A stretch of DNA of 64,000 nucleotides. Origin: Flectonema sp. DT1601. Taxonomy: Eukaryota > Euglenozoa > Diplonemea > Diplonemida > Diplonemidae. Position 1 is the first letter of the stretch, and every line of letters begins with the position of its first letter. The position numbers and the translations under genes are program-made. Below the pieces are notes generated by a model, which made no database searches, was not told the DNA's origin, and worked only from the letters and a program-made list of their open reading frames with translations. Location of the stretch: contig OZ025784.1 in the NCBI GenBank assembly GCA_964019425.1, positions 992,001 through 1,056,000 of the forward strand. Reading direction: 5' to 3'. Positions 11,248 to 22,478 of this stretch are shown here, piece by piece.

Positions 11248-11788
11248 AAAGTTGTTGCACATCTGTATTGATGTGCCTATTTGTCACCCTCACTTGTTTA
11301 TGTTTATTCTGTACATCCCCCGCTTCCTCTTTTAGCCTTTCTACCGTAGAGTGTTTGTTTATTCCCCCATTCCTCAACTCCCTCGTGCTACTCAACATCT
11401 TGCTGCTTTGTTATTGTTCGGGAAGTGCAACTTGACTCGTAAAGCTGTGTTCGACTTGATTGCCTCACCTTCCGCTACATTTTAACTGGTATCGCATGGT
11501 TTGTAGGCCATTGTTCTCTGCTAACATAAACACGTGTTTTTCACAATTCCCACATGCGAGCCCCACTTGTTGCTATAATGTGGCTGGTTAGAAGATGCAG
11601 AGCTGCCGTTGGGATCTGAAGTGTTAGCGCCAAATATTCAAACACCGCTACGATGGTGGTGGTTCCCCCCGACCGTAGAAACTGGGACATGCTCAATCAG
11701 AAACAACTGCGGGGGAAGGTACATCAAAACTTACAACAGAGGACGGAGAACGAGCTATAAATCCGTGGCATGTTCAAAATAAGTCAGT
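11248..11788. other. spacer between HNH-like copies
   Basis: No gene is recognised. The first ~40 bases align with sequence after copy 3 (about 14,200-14,238), so the duplicated unit extends past the coding tail. The rest is unique, less A/T-homopolymeric than flanking regions, and may be old insertion debris. Confidence 0.45.
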
Positions 11789-12013
11789 GCGGAGTGGGCT
11801 CATATTAAAGAATGGAAGGGGGCAGACACAAACAATCGCTTGATCTTAGATACAGGTCACCATCAGATGTATGATGGTGGGGGTGGTAATGTAACTGGTG
11901 TCACATTTTTCATGATTGACGATGATGATAATATTAATGAACGTGCAACTCTGCATGTTTTGTATGCCTTTCCTGGATCAGACCCAACGTATGTCAGAGA
12001 ATCACCACACTAC
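11789..12013 (+). pseudogene. HNH-like copy 2, cut off by the recombinase element
   Basis: It reads AEWAHIKEWKG, then NNRLILDTGHHQMYD, and continues in frame through LHVLYAF to SPHY, where similarity ends at 12013. The Cys-bearing hexapeptide between AHLKEWRG and the Asn segment of copy 1 is missing. The last ~185 bases are about 97% identical to copy 3 by eye. The 3' tail of the gene is absent because the recombinase element begins here. Confidence 0.6.
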
Positions 12014-12540
12014 GTTGACCCCTTGGGTATACAGGCCTGGTAGAATCCAGTCTTGAAGTCCCAGGTAACAAGGGATGTGCTGCAGTGGAACGAATAGTTC
12101 ATATCTCCCGGAACCAGTTTGTTCTCCTCCTTTGTCAGAGGATGAATGTTCCCTGCCCCCCTCCCCACATTCCGGGACAGCGGTATGTACCCCAATGTGG
12201 TGTCTGAAAGGGCCGACACCCCTGCATGCTTGGCCAGCCTGCTTATCAGCCCTTCTGTGAGCCCTTGCTGCTCTTGGTCCGATGCCAACAGATGACTTAT
12301 CGCACCTCTCTTTATTGAGTGGGCGGTGTATCTTTTCATCCTACTGTCTTGCTGGAACGTTTTCACTAATCTTGATGTGCCCCACGGGTGTAGTTTTTTG
12401 AACCCCCCCATCGCACCCAGCAAGATCTTTATCTCTTCTGTGTGGTTCCCCTTTATCACCGTCCATCTGCTTGGTGGGTTTGCCCCCCTTCCCTTCGGCA
12501 TGCGGAACCAATCGATAATGAACTGGTCCTTTGAGACCAA
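12010..12540 (-). pseudogene. tyrosine recombinase C-terminal domain, degraded
   Basis: The open frame (176 codons) carries the C-terminal signature of tyrosine recombinases: RYTAHSIKRG (His-x-x-Arg box), then about 23 residues later SRLAKHAG (second His), then TTLGYIP (nucleophile Tyr). The first catalytic Arg should lie upstream. Recombinase-like residues appear at 12568-12792 in another frame (CSVRVAVQGLLSYAKSL), so a frameshift or stop separates them. There is no ATG start that fits. It could derive from a DIRS/Ngaro/VIPER-type retroelement or a Crypton; no reverse transcriptase is visible to decide. Confidence 0.65.
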
Positions 12541-13944
12541 TCCACCAGGTCATTGGTGTTGCCTGCTCTAGGTATTGCCGCCCCGTGCTGCAGCTTCAAC
12601 AGAGGTCTGCTTTCTATTCCGATTCCCCCCCATCACTGCAGATAGACTCTTTGCATAAGAGAGAAGCCCCTGCACTGCCACACGAACAGAACAGAGCTTG
12701 TGTTTGCTGGTTTCCGTCACTTCTATGTATGTAACGGAATCCTCGGCATGCCGCTTCTCTGCCCCCTTGGGGCACCCCATCATGTTCAGCATGTTACATA
12801 GGAAAAGGTTTCAGTCTTCCGAACCTTCGGGTTTGTAGTTGACGACATTCCCTCGAAGCAAAAAAAAAGGGAATTAAAGAAACCAACCATTCAAAGGCAA
12901 GTATGCACTTCAATGGTATCAAATAATGCTAGCAGACAGACGTATAGTGATAAGAAGCAACCCTGTGGAGTAACTACATGTTACTTGTGGGACTCAATAA
13001 AGTAAATAGTTTTTTTTTGCATTTAACAAGTATTGTAAGAACGAAAAAGAATGTTGGCAGCACACGTAAACCTCCTTTAGCTTTATCAGTTTAAGTCGGT
13101 TCACGGTTTCGTGCACAAACAAAAAATCACAGTGTTATATCATTATTTTCTGTATAGTTGAAGTTAAAGCCAATTCTTTTTTTTTTTTTTTTGACTCAAA
13201 GTCAAATTCATGTTAGGATTCTTCCTAACTATGTTTTTTCCTATCCTTCTTCTTCCGTCTTTGGTGCTTGAGGTACTGCTACTGGCCCTTGCTGAGTTGT
13301 GGTAGACCTCTTCTTCAGACCCGCTAATTCCTGCATGATAACTTGTATTACGGCTCCCTGTTGTTCCTGATGGACCTGCTGTTGTTGATTGATACTCTGG
13401 AACTGTATTCTGGTTCTGCTGATCTTGTTGTTGCTGTTGTGGAACCTGTTGCTCTTTGAATGCTTCCCCCATGCCCCCGATGTTCTCAGCTTTCTCGGCG
13501 GCCTCCCCAACCTTCCTCACCGATTGACATTCGTTTCTCAACGAGTCGAATCCTTGCTTGGTGTCGCTTCGGAGCGTGTCCGTGCCCTGCTAGCGATCCC
13601 ATCGCATCCTCTGCCTCGTCGTGTGTCACCAACCTATCCGACCCCGGATATCCGCTCGCTCATCCGGGCGGCGCTCTGGTTGACCAACTGCAAGCGGCTC
13701 CTTGATAGAACCCCCAGTATTACTAGACACTTATTCATCGAAAGTGTCTTGGCTGCGTCGCTTGAGATCCCAAGACACATAGCCAGTGTGCCTTGGATCA
13801 ACCTCCTCGTCTCCTTGTCCGATCTCAATGTACTTAGATCGTTTTAATATAAGTTTTCTTGTGATGAAGACAGGGGTGTGAGAACAATAAAGTACAGAAA
13901 CTGTAGCTTTAGAATCGTTGGTAGTTGGGGGTTGTACCCGAGGG
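12014..13944 (-). mobile_element. degraded tyrosine-recombinase element
   Basis: About 1.9 kb lies between HNH-like copies 2 and 3. Read on the - strand it goes from a gag-like part (13,828 to 13,164) through ~400 noncoding bases to the recombinase (12,792 to 12,010). Its base composition is more GC-rich than the surroundings and it has almost no homopolymers, which suggests foreign or recent origin. It is bounded by a near-identical ~185 bp direct repeat (11,825-12,013 and 13,945-14,133), the shared part of the two HNH copies. RT/RNase H is missing. Confidence 0.55.
13164..13828 (-). pseudogene. gag-like, Gln-rich remnant
   Basis: Two overlapping broken frames. The upstream one (13,828-13,634) is helical and basic. 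The downstream one, entering from about 13,600, has a coiled-coil-like segment (SVRKVGEAAEKAENIGG) followed by Gln-rich and Ser/Thr-rich sequence, and runs into a T-run near 13,180. Stops interrupt the joint. Position ahead of the recombinase on the same strand and the composition match a Gag-type protein of a tyrosine-recombinase retroelement, but no zinc knuckle is visible, so this is inference. Confidence 0.4.
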
Positions 13945-14238
13945 GGGCAGACACAAACAATCGCTTGATCTTAGATACAGGTCACCATCAGATGTATGAT
14001 GGTGGGGGTGGTAATGTAACTGGTGTCACATTTTTCATGATTGACGATGATAATAATATTAATGTACGTACAACTCTGCATGTTTTGTATGCCTTTCCTG
14101 GATCAGATCCAACTCGTATGTCAGAGAATCACCACACTACCCTGAGAGTCTGAAGCTATATCTGAATGCACGACATAATGAGATTATCAACGAAAACAAC
14201 GCATGTATATTGATGTATATATTTATCACCGTCACCTG
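13945..14238 (+). pseudogene. HNH-like copy 3, 5' truncated and frameshifted
   Basis: It starts abruptly at the recombinase-element border with NNRLILDTGHHQMYD, lacking the AHIKEW His segment. A one-base insertion relative to copy 2 (near 14,112) shifts the frame, so the visible frame stops at 14,153. The other frame continues with YPESLKLYLNARHNEIINEN, matching the tail of copy 1. Similarity to copy 1 persists for ~40 bases past the tail. Confidence 0.6.
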
Positions 14239-14843
14239 TCTCATAGTTTTCCTCTCATTGATATTAGAGAATTATCCACACAAAAGCCTAGAAGCGCTCT
14301 ACATTGATTTAAGAGACTGCCTGGATTATTGCAACAAGTTGCCTCAAAGAATCTTTCATCATCGCTTAAGCATTTTTTAAACTGCTTCTTCGTGACAATA
14401 TTGACGACCTTCTTATGTTCGCTCTCTTTTGCTTTCATCTTCTCGCAGGTCTCTTCCAAGAGTTTACCATATCATTCGAGGTATTTTAGTGTCTGAAAAA
14501 GGAGAATATTAATACAACTAACGTCCAATAACACAAAACTCGCGCAATCTTCGCTGCTGCAATAGAAATGACTAATCTCGTTGCGGAACAAGGAGTAAAA
14601 CAAAAACAGTAACGGCTTTGCTTTTACCTTTGCTACAGAGTTGCTTCAAATCAAAAAAATAACAAAAAATACCACCGACAGCGCAGCCAAACTGGGCTAG
14701 TTGACTTCAATGCATTTGACAAAAGAGCTGTGCGGCAGTAGCAGGGGAGTGGCAGAAGATCAAGAGTGAGAGGTACGTACCAGAAATGGAATGTTCTTTT
14801 CAATGCACGAAGAGGATAGTGCTCTGTGTGAAGAAGGAAGTAC
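14239..14843. other. intergenic, end of the convergent zone
   Basis: No supported gene. A 72-codon - strand frame (14,241-14,459) lacks an ATG near its start and overlaps a comparable + strand frame; I regard both as chance. This is where the rightward and leftward gene arrays meet, so termination signals may lie here. Confidence 0.45.
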
Positions 14844-16901
14844 TTATCGAAGAGAATTAATCACATTGTTCTTAGCCCGTAAAATCACAGACCTCACCCT
14901 AGCATCTGCTACAGAGAGCTCTTCTCTTAGGATAATATCAGTTAAGTATCGCAAAGCTGACCCGTCAATCCCTTCATCTCTCAGCATCTCACAAATTGAA
15001 ATAGGGACACCACATGATTGTAACAAATCGAAAACATCACTTTCAGTAATATCGAGAGCAGTACTAATACAAGAACTCATATTACTGCAGACCCTTGAAG
15101 GCGGAAAAGGGGGCCGCTGTTGGAAGAGTTCATCGAAAGCAGGGACCGGAGAGACGGAATCGAACTCGCAATCATCAGACAAACCATTCCAAGCGCACTC
15201 AGCAGACATGTAAATATCCAATGTAGTGGAAGGTTTCCATGGTTTACGACTGACTATTGAACCTAATATGAGTAATGAAAGTTCTCGGGGACCCTTTCTC
15301 AAGACTGCCAACAGCTGCTGCAGCAGTGGTGCTGCCGACGATGTTGCAACGCCCTGCCTGATTCCCAACAAGTTGGGGAGTACCAATACTTCTTCGAGAA
15401 CATCAGGAGTCAGAACTGATCCACCATTCAGGTAAAGACACTTTATAGAACTCCTTCTTACGAGGGGTTTTATACTTCTCAAATGTTCTAAGAAGGCATT
15501 CACATCACCAGACACCTCCAGCGAGGTCAGCAACGGGTTCTTAAAAACCGAAACTAAAACATCTGCTGCAGTACTACTATCGGGTAGCTGCGCAAATATA
15601 ATTCGAACTTTCTTCAATGAAGCACCCGCCACAATGAACTGCAAACTTGTGTTCTTCTCATCATTATGGCAGAGTGATAGTTTCGTCAAGTCTACGAGTG
15701 CTGCTGTACAAGAATGATATGTCTCCGCCGTGTAGCTGGAATTCATTTCTGGTAGTCGGATTGTAAATGGTGATGATTGTGTTTCCAAATCATCTTCTAT
15801 ATTTACAATCACTCCCGCCTGAAAATTACTAAACGGGACGTCAATATCCTCGATCTCTAACTCTGCTTTTCCCTTCCACGTCACGCGGGCTGAACATATC
15901 ACTTTGACCTCCAGTTCGAACCCCTCTTCTGACATTTTTCGTATTTGTTTTGAAAACTTATATGCTGAGTCGTCATCCCGAACCCTGATGACAAGAATGC
16001 CACCTCCGCGTTTCTGCAACTCCGCAGAGCAGCAGGTTGCGAGGGTTTGTGAATGACCAACATCTACGGCAGTGCATCTGCTTGGAAGGGTTTTCGCGAT
16101 TAATTCAGCAATGTCGATGGGGCAATCATTTCTCTGACCAAAGATAATTCGCGAAGGCTGTAGTTTGTTATTATTAACAAAAGACATAAAGGTGTCGGCT
16201 GAGACATCATCGAGTGCCACGTGTGATATATCGATAGAATAAGGTTTGTTGGGAGACTCTAAGCTTTGAGACAGGCCTCGAAAGGTTTTGAGACTCTCTA
16301 CCGGAGGAAGTAACAGAAATAATTCAAAAACAACACTTGAAGTGGTAACAAACATATTATCATCTGGGCCTTCAGACATGCGTGTGTACCACTCAAATGA
16401 GTTTGTTGGGTATTCACTATGTGATCGGGACTCTGCCAGTTTTGTTCCTGTTGCGTCGTCAGCGATGAACCAAATCGCTCCTTTTCTTCTGATTCTCATT
16501 TTATTTTCACAACAATTCCATTCATTCGGTCCTGTCAGCAAATATCTTCCAACAAGTTGCTGATAACGATCCTTCAGTCCAATAACATACAAAGTATCGA
16601 TACTTGTGTATTCAACTGGTCCTTCATAAATACAATTCTTATGAATACCGCTAAGTATTGACTGGATGTCTGTTTGCGCGAGGGATGCACAAAATGGATA
16701 ATTAAGTCGATCAGAAACACTTGGTGGTGTTGGTGGACTATTTCCTACAATAAGATCTTCCTTGTGATCAAGTACTGCTTTAGAATAACTCAAAGGAGGT
16801 GAAGGAATCTCATTATCTAAGTACACCTCTCCAGAACTCTTATCAAGTGAACTACTGCAAGACAACATACCAACATGTTGGATAGCAACTGGTTGTAAAG
16901 G

Positions 16902-16971
<70 letters not shown>

Positions 16972-18050
16972 GGTAGGCTAGTAAAATAAGTAACCTGATC
17001 AGGAGACTGCTGCCAGCCAGAAGACAACAGTTGTTTTTCTAAGAATGGATAATACAACTGAACACTTTGAGAATGTGCAGCAATAACAGCCTTCGATTCA
17101 CAAGAATATCGCAATGAGTTTGATGGCTTGTCTGAGAAAATCGTCGCATCACCCCCCTGCAGCCACTCGGAAACTTCGAAAATCCCTTTATACGAAGCGC
17201 TAAAAACATGACCAGTCTCAGTGACTGCCATACTGTTGCAAATACCAACGACTTGCGTGTCTATTCTCTGATGCAGAAAATCCCCTTTGCGGATGTCAAA
17301 TGTTTTGATCTCTCCCTTTGCGTTTGAACATCCAAATAGCTTTTCGTTTGCTGAGGCGGACAGGACTGGGACTCCATCACCTTTTTGTAAAGTTGATGCG
17401 GGTAATTGTTGTCTGTAATCCCAAATAACAATCTTTCCAACTCTATCTGCTGATGTGAATAATGGACCACTTTGTTGATGTGTTTTAACGACAGATATCG
17501 CTGCTGTGTGACTGCTGTACGAACTGATTTCTTGACATTGAGAACCATCCAACGAGTAGCATGCGATTCTTGGTGATTGATGTTGATGCCATTCAGCGGC
17601 GATTATTCTGTCTGTTTGTTGAGTGACTGATGTTGTTACGTCTGCTGACGATGGAATAATACATCCCAAAGTCCTTAAGAATCGTTGTCTGTTGCTGAGG
17701 CTGTATCCGAGTACTTGACCACCGCTATTTTTACTCTCTAATGAGAGAGCTATTAACAAAGAGTTAGAATAATCGAGTTGGATGTGTTTGTGTTCTGTTG
17801 GTTTCTTACCAAGTCTTCCAATTTTTCTATCCCACTGGTAGATAACATTTTTTCCGCAACAGTAGACAGTTCCGTGTTTTTCATCACAAGCAACGTCTAG
17901 AACCCGTCCATCTTCTTCAAAGTCCAACACTTCTCTCCCCAACGGTGAGAATCCTGAATTCCCAACACTTCCTGTCTGTGATAATATCGGTGAGGGCACA
18001 CCTTTCAGCACATATTGAGGAGCGACTCCATATTGGTTGTCAGAAGGCAT
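14844..18050 (-). CDS. WD40 / poly-Gln / SAM-domain protein
   Basis: A 1068-residue intronless protein. Residues ~45-340 form WD40-like blades (VIYQWDRK, GKIVIWDYRQ, GEIKTFDIRKG), so a propeller is likely. A pure Gln tract of about 24 residues lies near 360-388, encoded almost only by CAA. A middle segment (~480-545) with VGRYLLTG and GAIWFIADD resembles small beta domains that follow propellers in protist proteins. Residues ~700-960 have LRR-like beta/helix alternation. The last ~65 residues (SDVFDLLQSCGVP, IDGSALRYLTD, VILRAKNNVI) fit a SAM domain. The ATG is 1 nt after a TTGTCTTAG acceptor-like site. A scaffold role through propeller and SAM oligomerisation is inference. Confidence 0.8.
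16901..16971 (-). repeat. CAA triplet tract coding poly-Gln
   Basis: About 23 consecutive GTT on the + strand, read as CAA on the coding strand. Because the codons are pure, the length is probably polymorphic. Confidence 0.95.
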
Positions 18051-19794
18051 TCTAAGACAATGTGATTTTTATTAATAAAAATAACAGAACGAAAACAACA
18101 CAAAACGCCAACAGTCATAACTACTTCGCAGTCAGCTTCACACTTAACGAAACAGGTACCGTTTGCCATAATAAATAAAAGCTAATGAGGATGGAGATCT
18201 GTCCTGTCCATCTTTGGGTCAACAAGCCTCTCAACATAAAAATGTCACGAAATACCCGTCGAGGGGATCTCGAAAGACTTACTTAACGAGAATGGGTTTC
18301 ACGTATCAAATGTGTTGGATAAAATAAAAATAATGCGATTTTATAAAACCGATGCGAAAGATTTAAAAAAAATAAAATAAAATATAAAAATTATTCATTT
18401 TCTTGTCTTCTTTTTCATATAATTATTAAAAAAACAACTACCATAAAAAAAAAAAAAAAACCAAAAAAAAAACCTCTTTATTATTTTCAGCGCAACGCTA
18501 CAAGGAGGTTAATTGTATTACCTTTGTGATGAAACCCCCTCCAACCTGAAATGAAAAAAAAAAAAACGAGAGTTCTCAAAGCTGATCCAACACGCGCACT
18601 AATACTATTCCTGTTCTTAAGAGATGCTAGTTACCTCACAACGTGAGCAAGAAAATAAAGGAAAAAAAAAATCAAAAAAGAAAACCGACAGTCTGGGTTA
18701 ACACCCTGACTCACTTTGGTTGATGAATTCAAAACTTACTACCCACGTGAGAGCCCTTAGCCAGCCTGACTGAAGAAAGATAAGAGTTTTTTAAAAAAAA
18801 AAATTAAAAAAAAAAGAACCGAGAAATTCAATAAAGACCGATGGCAAGACATAAAATCATAACAACCAAACTAATGGTCCCCACCGCATGGGTAACCTTT
18901 TCTAGCCTGACAAAAGAGAAGAAGAGTTTTCGCATAAAAGCTTTACAAAGTACCATAGATTCTTACAAAACGACTATGATTGGCTGCTACGAAATTCATT
19001 AATAAATTCAAATCCCAAGTGATAAGGATAAGAAGTACTCAACACAGGAAGTACATCAGTGAGAGAAGTAACAGCAAGCAGCAAGAAACAACTGCTGCCT
19101 GCTGTAGCTGACAGGACCAAGTAGCTTAGTAATCCTTCTGTCATAAGATTAGAAAATATCTCGACTACCACAAGTCTGACATTTTTTGCTGTTTTGATTT
19201 TGATTGTTAGAAGTCACTACCAGCACCAAACAGACCTGTGGATCGGTCATCGAAGTCTTCACTGCACCCGAGTTTGGAATTTAATTTTTTTTTTTTTTTT
19301 TTTTTTCCCCTGCACTTTAGAAGATTCGGAAATACATCTGCCCTATAACAACTTCCTCCACAAAACTTATTTTCAATCTCAGCACCAGTTCAGTGGAGTT
19401 GTTGCCTTGTGTACCATCCTTGGGGACCCTTTGGAGGAATGGATTCCGACAGAGTGACCAAGACTTGCTGAAATGTACTTTCTGATGGCCACATAAGAAG
19501 TTCCGACTGATTAACTATAAAGTACTAAAGTCCTAACTTTAAGTAATAAGTAGGACAGAGATGTCATAAACGGTTGCTGTAGACCCCGCACTACTCCAAC
19601 ATTCACCGACAGTAAAACTCCCTCCTCATACGGAGGAAGACTACTTTCGATAAACTTGCAGTACTGCAGAGTTTGCACGCAGCAAAAGTTATTTTTTTGC
19701 CTCCTGGCTGAAAGCCAGACACTTCCTCCACCACAGCGGGAATGCGTTTTATATGTTTCCAAAATAACATATTAATGAATTTAATTGTTGTTAA
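18051..19794. other. 1.7 kb intergenic region
   Basis: Nothing recognised on either strand. Short A-runs occur at 18,437-18,472 and T-runs at 19,282. A 65-codon hydrophobic - strand frame (18,974-19,171) has no supporting context. Confidence 0.5.
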
Positions 19795-20392
19795 TTAAAT
19801 TGGATTGATGCGGAAGTGAAGACTCATGATGGAGATGACGAGTGTTTTCAAATCCTGTTTTTAGTTGTTTTGTTTGACAATGCCAAACTACTAATTAGTA
19901 ATAATAACAACAACATACCTGTGTCAGGTAATAAAAGTTCTTCATGCCCTCAGGGTCGTCAGAACCTTCCGTCTCGAGGAGAGAACCAATTTTAGTTGTT
20001 GTGAATGAGATGTGTTCTTCTCCAATTACAACTTCCAGTTCCTGTCGACCGACCTTGTCGGGCTCCGGCCAGGCACCATCGTCAGCGTTCATAACGTTGC
20101 TTTCGTCAATAATACGCCTCAACTCCTCCAATACCATTTTAGAAACGTAAACTTCTTTTCTAATAATACCTCCCTGCTTGTAATTGGAGTTGTTGGCATA
20201 ACGAAGGTGGCCGTCTTTCTGTTTTTAGGTTGAGTGTTTTTTTTTTTTTTTTTTCATAACTAGATTCAGCCATCTTGTTGTTAACGCATTAAATAATTAA
20301 AAGTTAAATACCTTGAACTCAAACTCTAAGAATTCGTGTCCATACTTCCCCCTGTGCCCAATGTAGTACCTAACGTAGAATTCTTCTTCCAT
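19795..20392 (-). CDS. MAGOH: Mago nashi, exon-junction complex core subunit
   Basis: Three exons on the - strand: 20392-20312, 20218-19919 and 19854-19795 (27, 100 and 20 codons with stop). This gives 146 residues, the length of human MAGOH. Exon 1 carries [19 protein letters not shown] and exon 2 carries [29 protein letters not shown] and KIGSLLE. Exon 3 supplies the conserved final helix ([19 protein letters not shown]). Introns are 93 and 64 nt (gtattt, gtatgt) and both end in CTAAAAACAG, with an A-run upstream in the first. MAGOH binds Y14 and marks spliced exon joints, so its presence fits a genome in which cis-splicing matters. Confidence 0.98.
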
Positions 20393-20903
20393 ATTATTAA
20401 GTTTTTGTGTTGTTTTTTTTTTTTTTTTTTTTGTCTTTTTTTTTTTTTGAAAAAAAAAAAGGAAAGGGGGAAATAAAAAAGTAAACGGGTTTCCTGCTAA
20501 AGAGAATGTCAAGTGTTTTTCTCTAAAAAAAAAAAAAAATGCACTTAAAGAAATAAGATAAATGATCACATTGTTAACACAAGTAAACCACATATTGTAC
20601 TCACCCTCACCCTGTATAATATAACTACGTTAATCTGAGAGGTAATAGCATGTAGTAAAACAGATAAAACAAGAGTAACAAAGCGTTACTTTGTCCGTTG
20701 CAATGTTCAGTACTCTGTAGCACAACACACGGGAACAAAGTCGTCGTTACAATCACAGTAACGAAAAGAAAACTATAAATGAGTCTGAGAGAGCACGAAC
20801 AATTACCGGTTGCTAATTATCTCCTATTCATCTTTACTACTTATTGAGTAGCGCTCCACTACACATGAGAGGGATTGGGAAAGGAGGACTTATTTAAATC
20901 TGT
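20393..20903. other. intergenic spacer
   Basis: Nothing recognised. Paired T- and A-runs at 20,413-20,460 could fold into an A/T hairpin. The rest is the 3' region of the VPS9 gene and the leader of MAGOH. Confidence 0.5.
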
Positions 20904-22478
20904 TTACCCCATTTGACTAATTTCAATCTCCTCTGACCTGCAGAAATCGTTGCAGGCACCCGACGAGATGAACTCTGCAGCAGCTTCGAATGTAGACATC
21001 GCATAGGCGATGTTAGAAAAACCCATCGAAGGACATCCAAAGTCTCTGATATACGCAAGACATCCGATTAGGGGAAAGGTGTTCTTACGACCAACAGAGA
21101 GAGCGATGACTCTCATGAGAAGAGGAAGTAAAAGATCAGCTGACGCTTCAGCAGCGATATCTGTCTCATCACTCTCTGGAGAGTCTTCCAACACTGCGAG
21201 AGAGATACTTGCGAGAGCTCTTCCCATTTCTAAAGGAGTTCGTAAATTCCCGAGATCATTACAAAGTTTTACAGCCCGCTCTTGATCGCCACGAAATCCC
21301 TTTGGAATTTGCCACTCCAGCCACGATAAGTTTTCCAACTCTGAACACAAGTTTTGAAAATCTTCATCAGCATCTTTGTGAAGTTCAATCCATCTCTTTA
21401 ATAACTTCACATGCATACCTCCAATAATATAACCGTGGATACATTGTTCAACTATTTCTTCATCTTCAGTACCGTCGACCTTTGATAAGACGTCTCCAGC
21501 GAACGATTCGCATAAAAAATTAGTTTTCGCCGGAGTTAAGTGCGAAAGGTCATCAGGAGGAAAGAAGTAATGAGCGTTAGTAATTAATATTTCCTCATCC
21601 ATGTGAGAGATGATTGGACTGATTCCTGGATTAGAGTCACTCAACTGTTGAAGGTAACGTCTCTGATCTCTCAGATTTATCGGTTTTCCTTCTTCAGTCT
21701 TCTCACCAGACGATGTTACTGAACTGTTGAACGACGTGTTTAGCTGCAATAGAGTAGTGCCGTATTTCACAGCGTTTCGCTTTCCCTTTTTACTAGCTGA
21801 AATTAAAGCTGATTGTAACCAAAGTACAACGACAGTTGTGTTTTCAAGTTTCTCCCATTTGAAAACATTAATTTCTGTGTGCTGTTCAGGGGACTCTGTC
21901 CCAGCTATTAGTGGCACTGGTCGATACGAAACCAACAACGAAATGTTATTTTCAGAATCCTCGTTTACATCGACTGCCAATCCGTCATTACGCAGACTGT
22001 GGTATCGGAATGTGTCCCACGAGGGGGCTGCAGATGAGTTGGCGTCAGGTATCAGAAGATGTGCCTGCACGTCTTGATAGGATATTTCACTCTCTGAACA
22101 CCAGCTTGCCGGTGGTAAGCATAGTAAATGAGTTACATCAGCACTCTTTGCTATTTGAAACAACGATCGATAGTTGCCAGCCAATTGTCTGAATAGAGGT
22201 GATTCTGTCCAGCATCTCTTCTCGCTGGTCGATTGTTTCTCTCGCTGTTGTCCTAAGCGAGTGAGTCTTGTGGTGGTCATTGTCTTCGTAAACTTTAAAT
22301 CACTTTTACCAAATTGAGAATATCTATTCGGAATTCCCAACATTGAAGTTGCACACGCACCAGTGTGCATTCTTGAGTAGTCGCCAATGGCCAACGAAAA
22401 CCGACTTCTCCTTTTTTGAGTCGATTGAAGTCGTTCCTTTTCAGCCTCCTGCTTTAAGCTCATCTCCTTTAAGCTCAT
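20904..22478 (-). CDS. VPS9-domain protein, probable Rab5-family GEF
   Basis: About 524 residues from the ATG at 22478, 23 nt after a clear acceptor (TTTCTTACAG at 22,502). The C-terminal ~150 residues match the VPS9 domain: SADLLLPLLMRVIALS, then a TFPLIGCLAYIRDF segment, and ISSMGF-like spacing to YAMSTFEAAAEFI. The first of these carries the Asp and hydrophobic face that contact Rab5-type GTPases. Residues ~1-340 are unassigned: basic Ser/Arg-rich at the start, then a probably folded middle. VPS9 proteins load GTP on Rab5/Vps21 at early endosomes. No RIN- or Rabex-type accessory domain is recognised. The domain call is firm; the exact substrate is inferred. Confidence 0.87.
   Translation of the reverse strand: MSLKEMSLKQEAEKERLQSTQKRRSRFSLAIGDYSRMHTGACATSMLGIPNRYSQFGKSDLKFTKTMTTTRLTRLGQQREKQSTSEKRCWTESPLFRQLAGNYRSLFQIAKSADVTHLLCLPPASWCSESEISYQDVQAHLLIPDANSSAAPSWDTFRYHSLRNDGLAVDVNEDSENNISLLVSYRPVPLIAGTESPEQHTEINVFKWEKLENTTVVVLWLQSALISASKKGKRNAVKYGTTLLQLNTSFNSSVTSSGEKTEEGKPINLRDQRRYLQQLSDSNPGISPIISHMDEEILITNAHYFFPPDDLSHLTPAKTNFLCESFAGDVLSKVDGTEDEEIVEQCIHGYIIGGMHVKLLKRWIELHKDADEDFQNLCSELENLSWLEWQIPKGFRGDQERAVKLCNDLGNLRTPLEMGRALASISLAVLEDSPESDETDIAAEASADLLLPLLMRVIALSVGRKNTFPLIGCLAYIRDFGCPSMGFSNIAYAMSTFEAAAEFISSGACNDFCRSEEIEISQMG

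Noticed and set aside
14241..14459. 72-codon - strand frame after HNH-like copy 3
   Set aside because: No ATG near its start, overlaps an equally open + strand frame, and has no known motif.
18974..19171. Hydrophobic 65-codon - strand frame
   Set aside because: No acceptor or conserved motif; composition alone does not support a gene.
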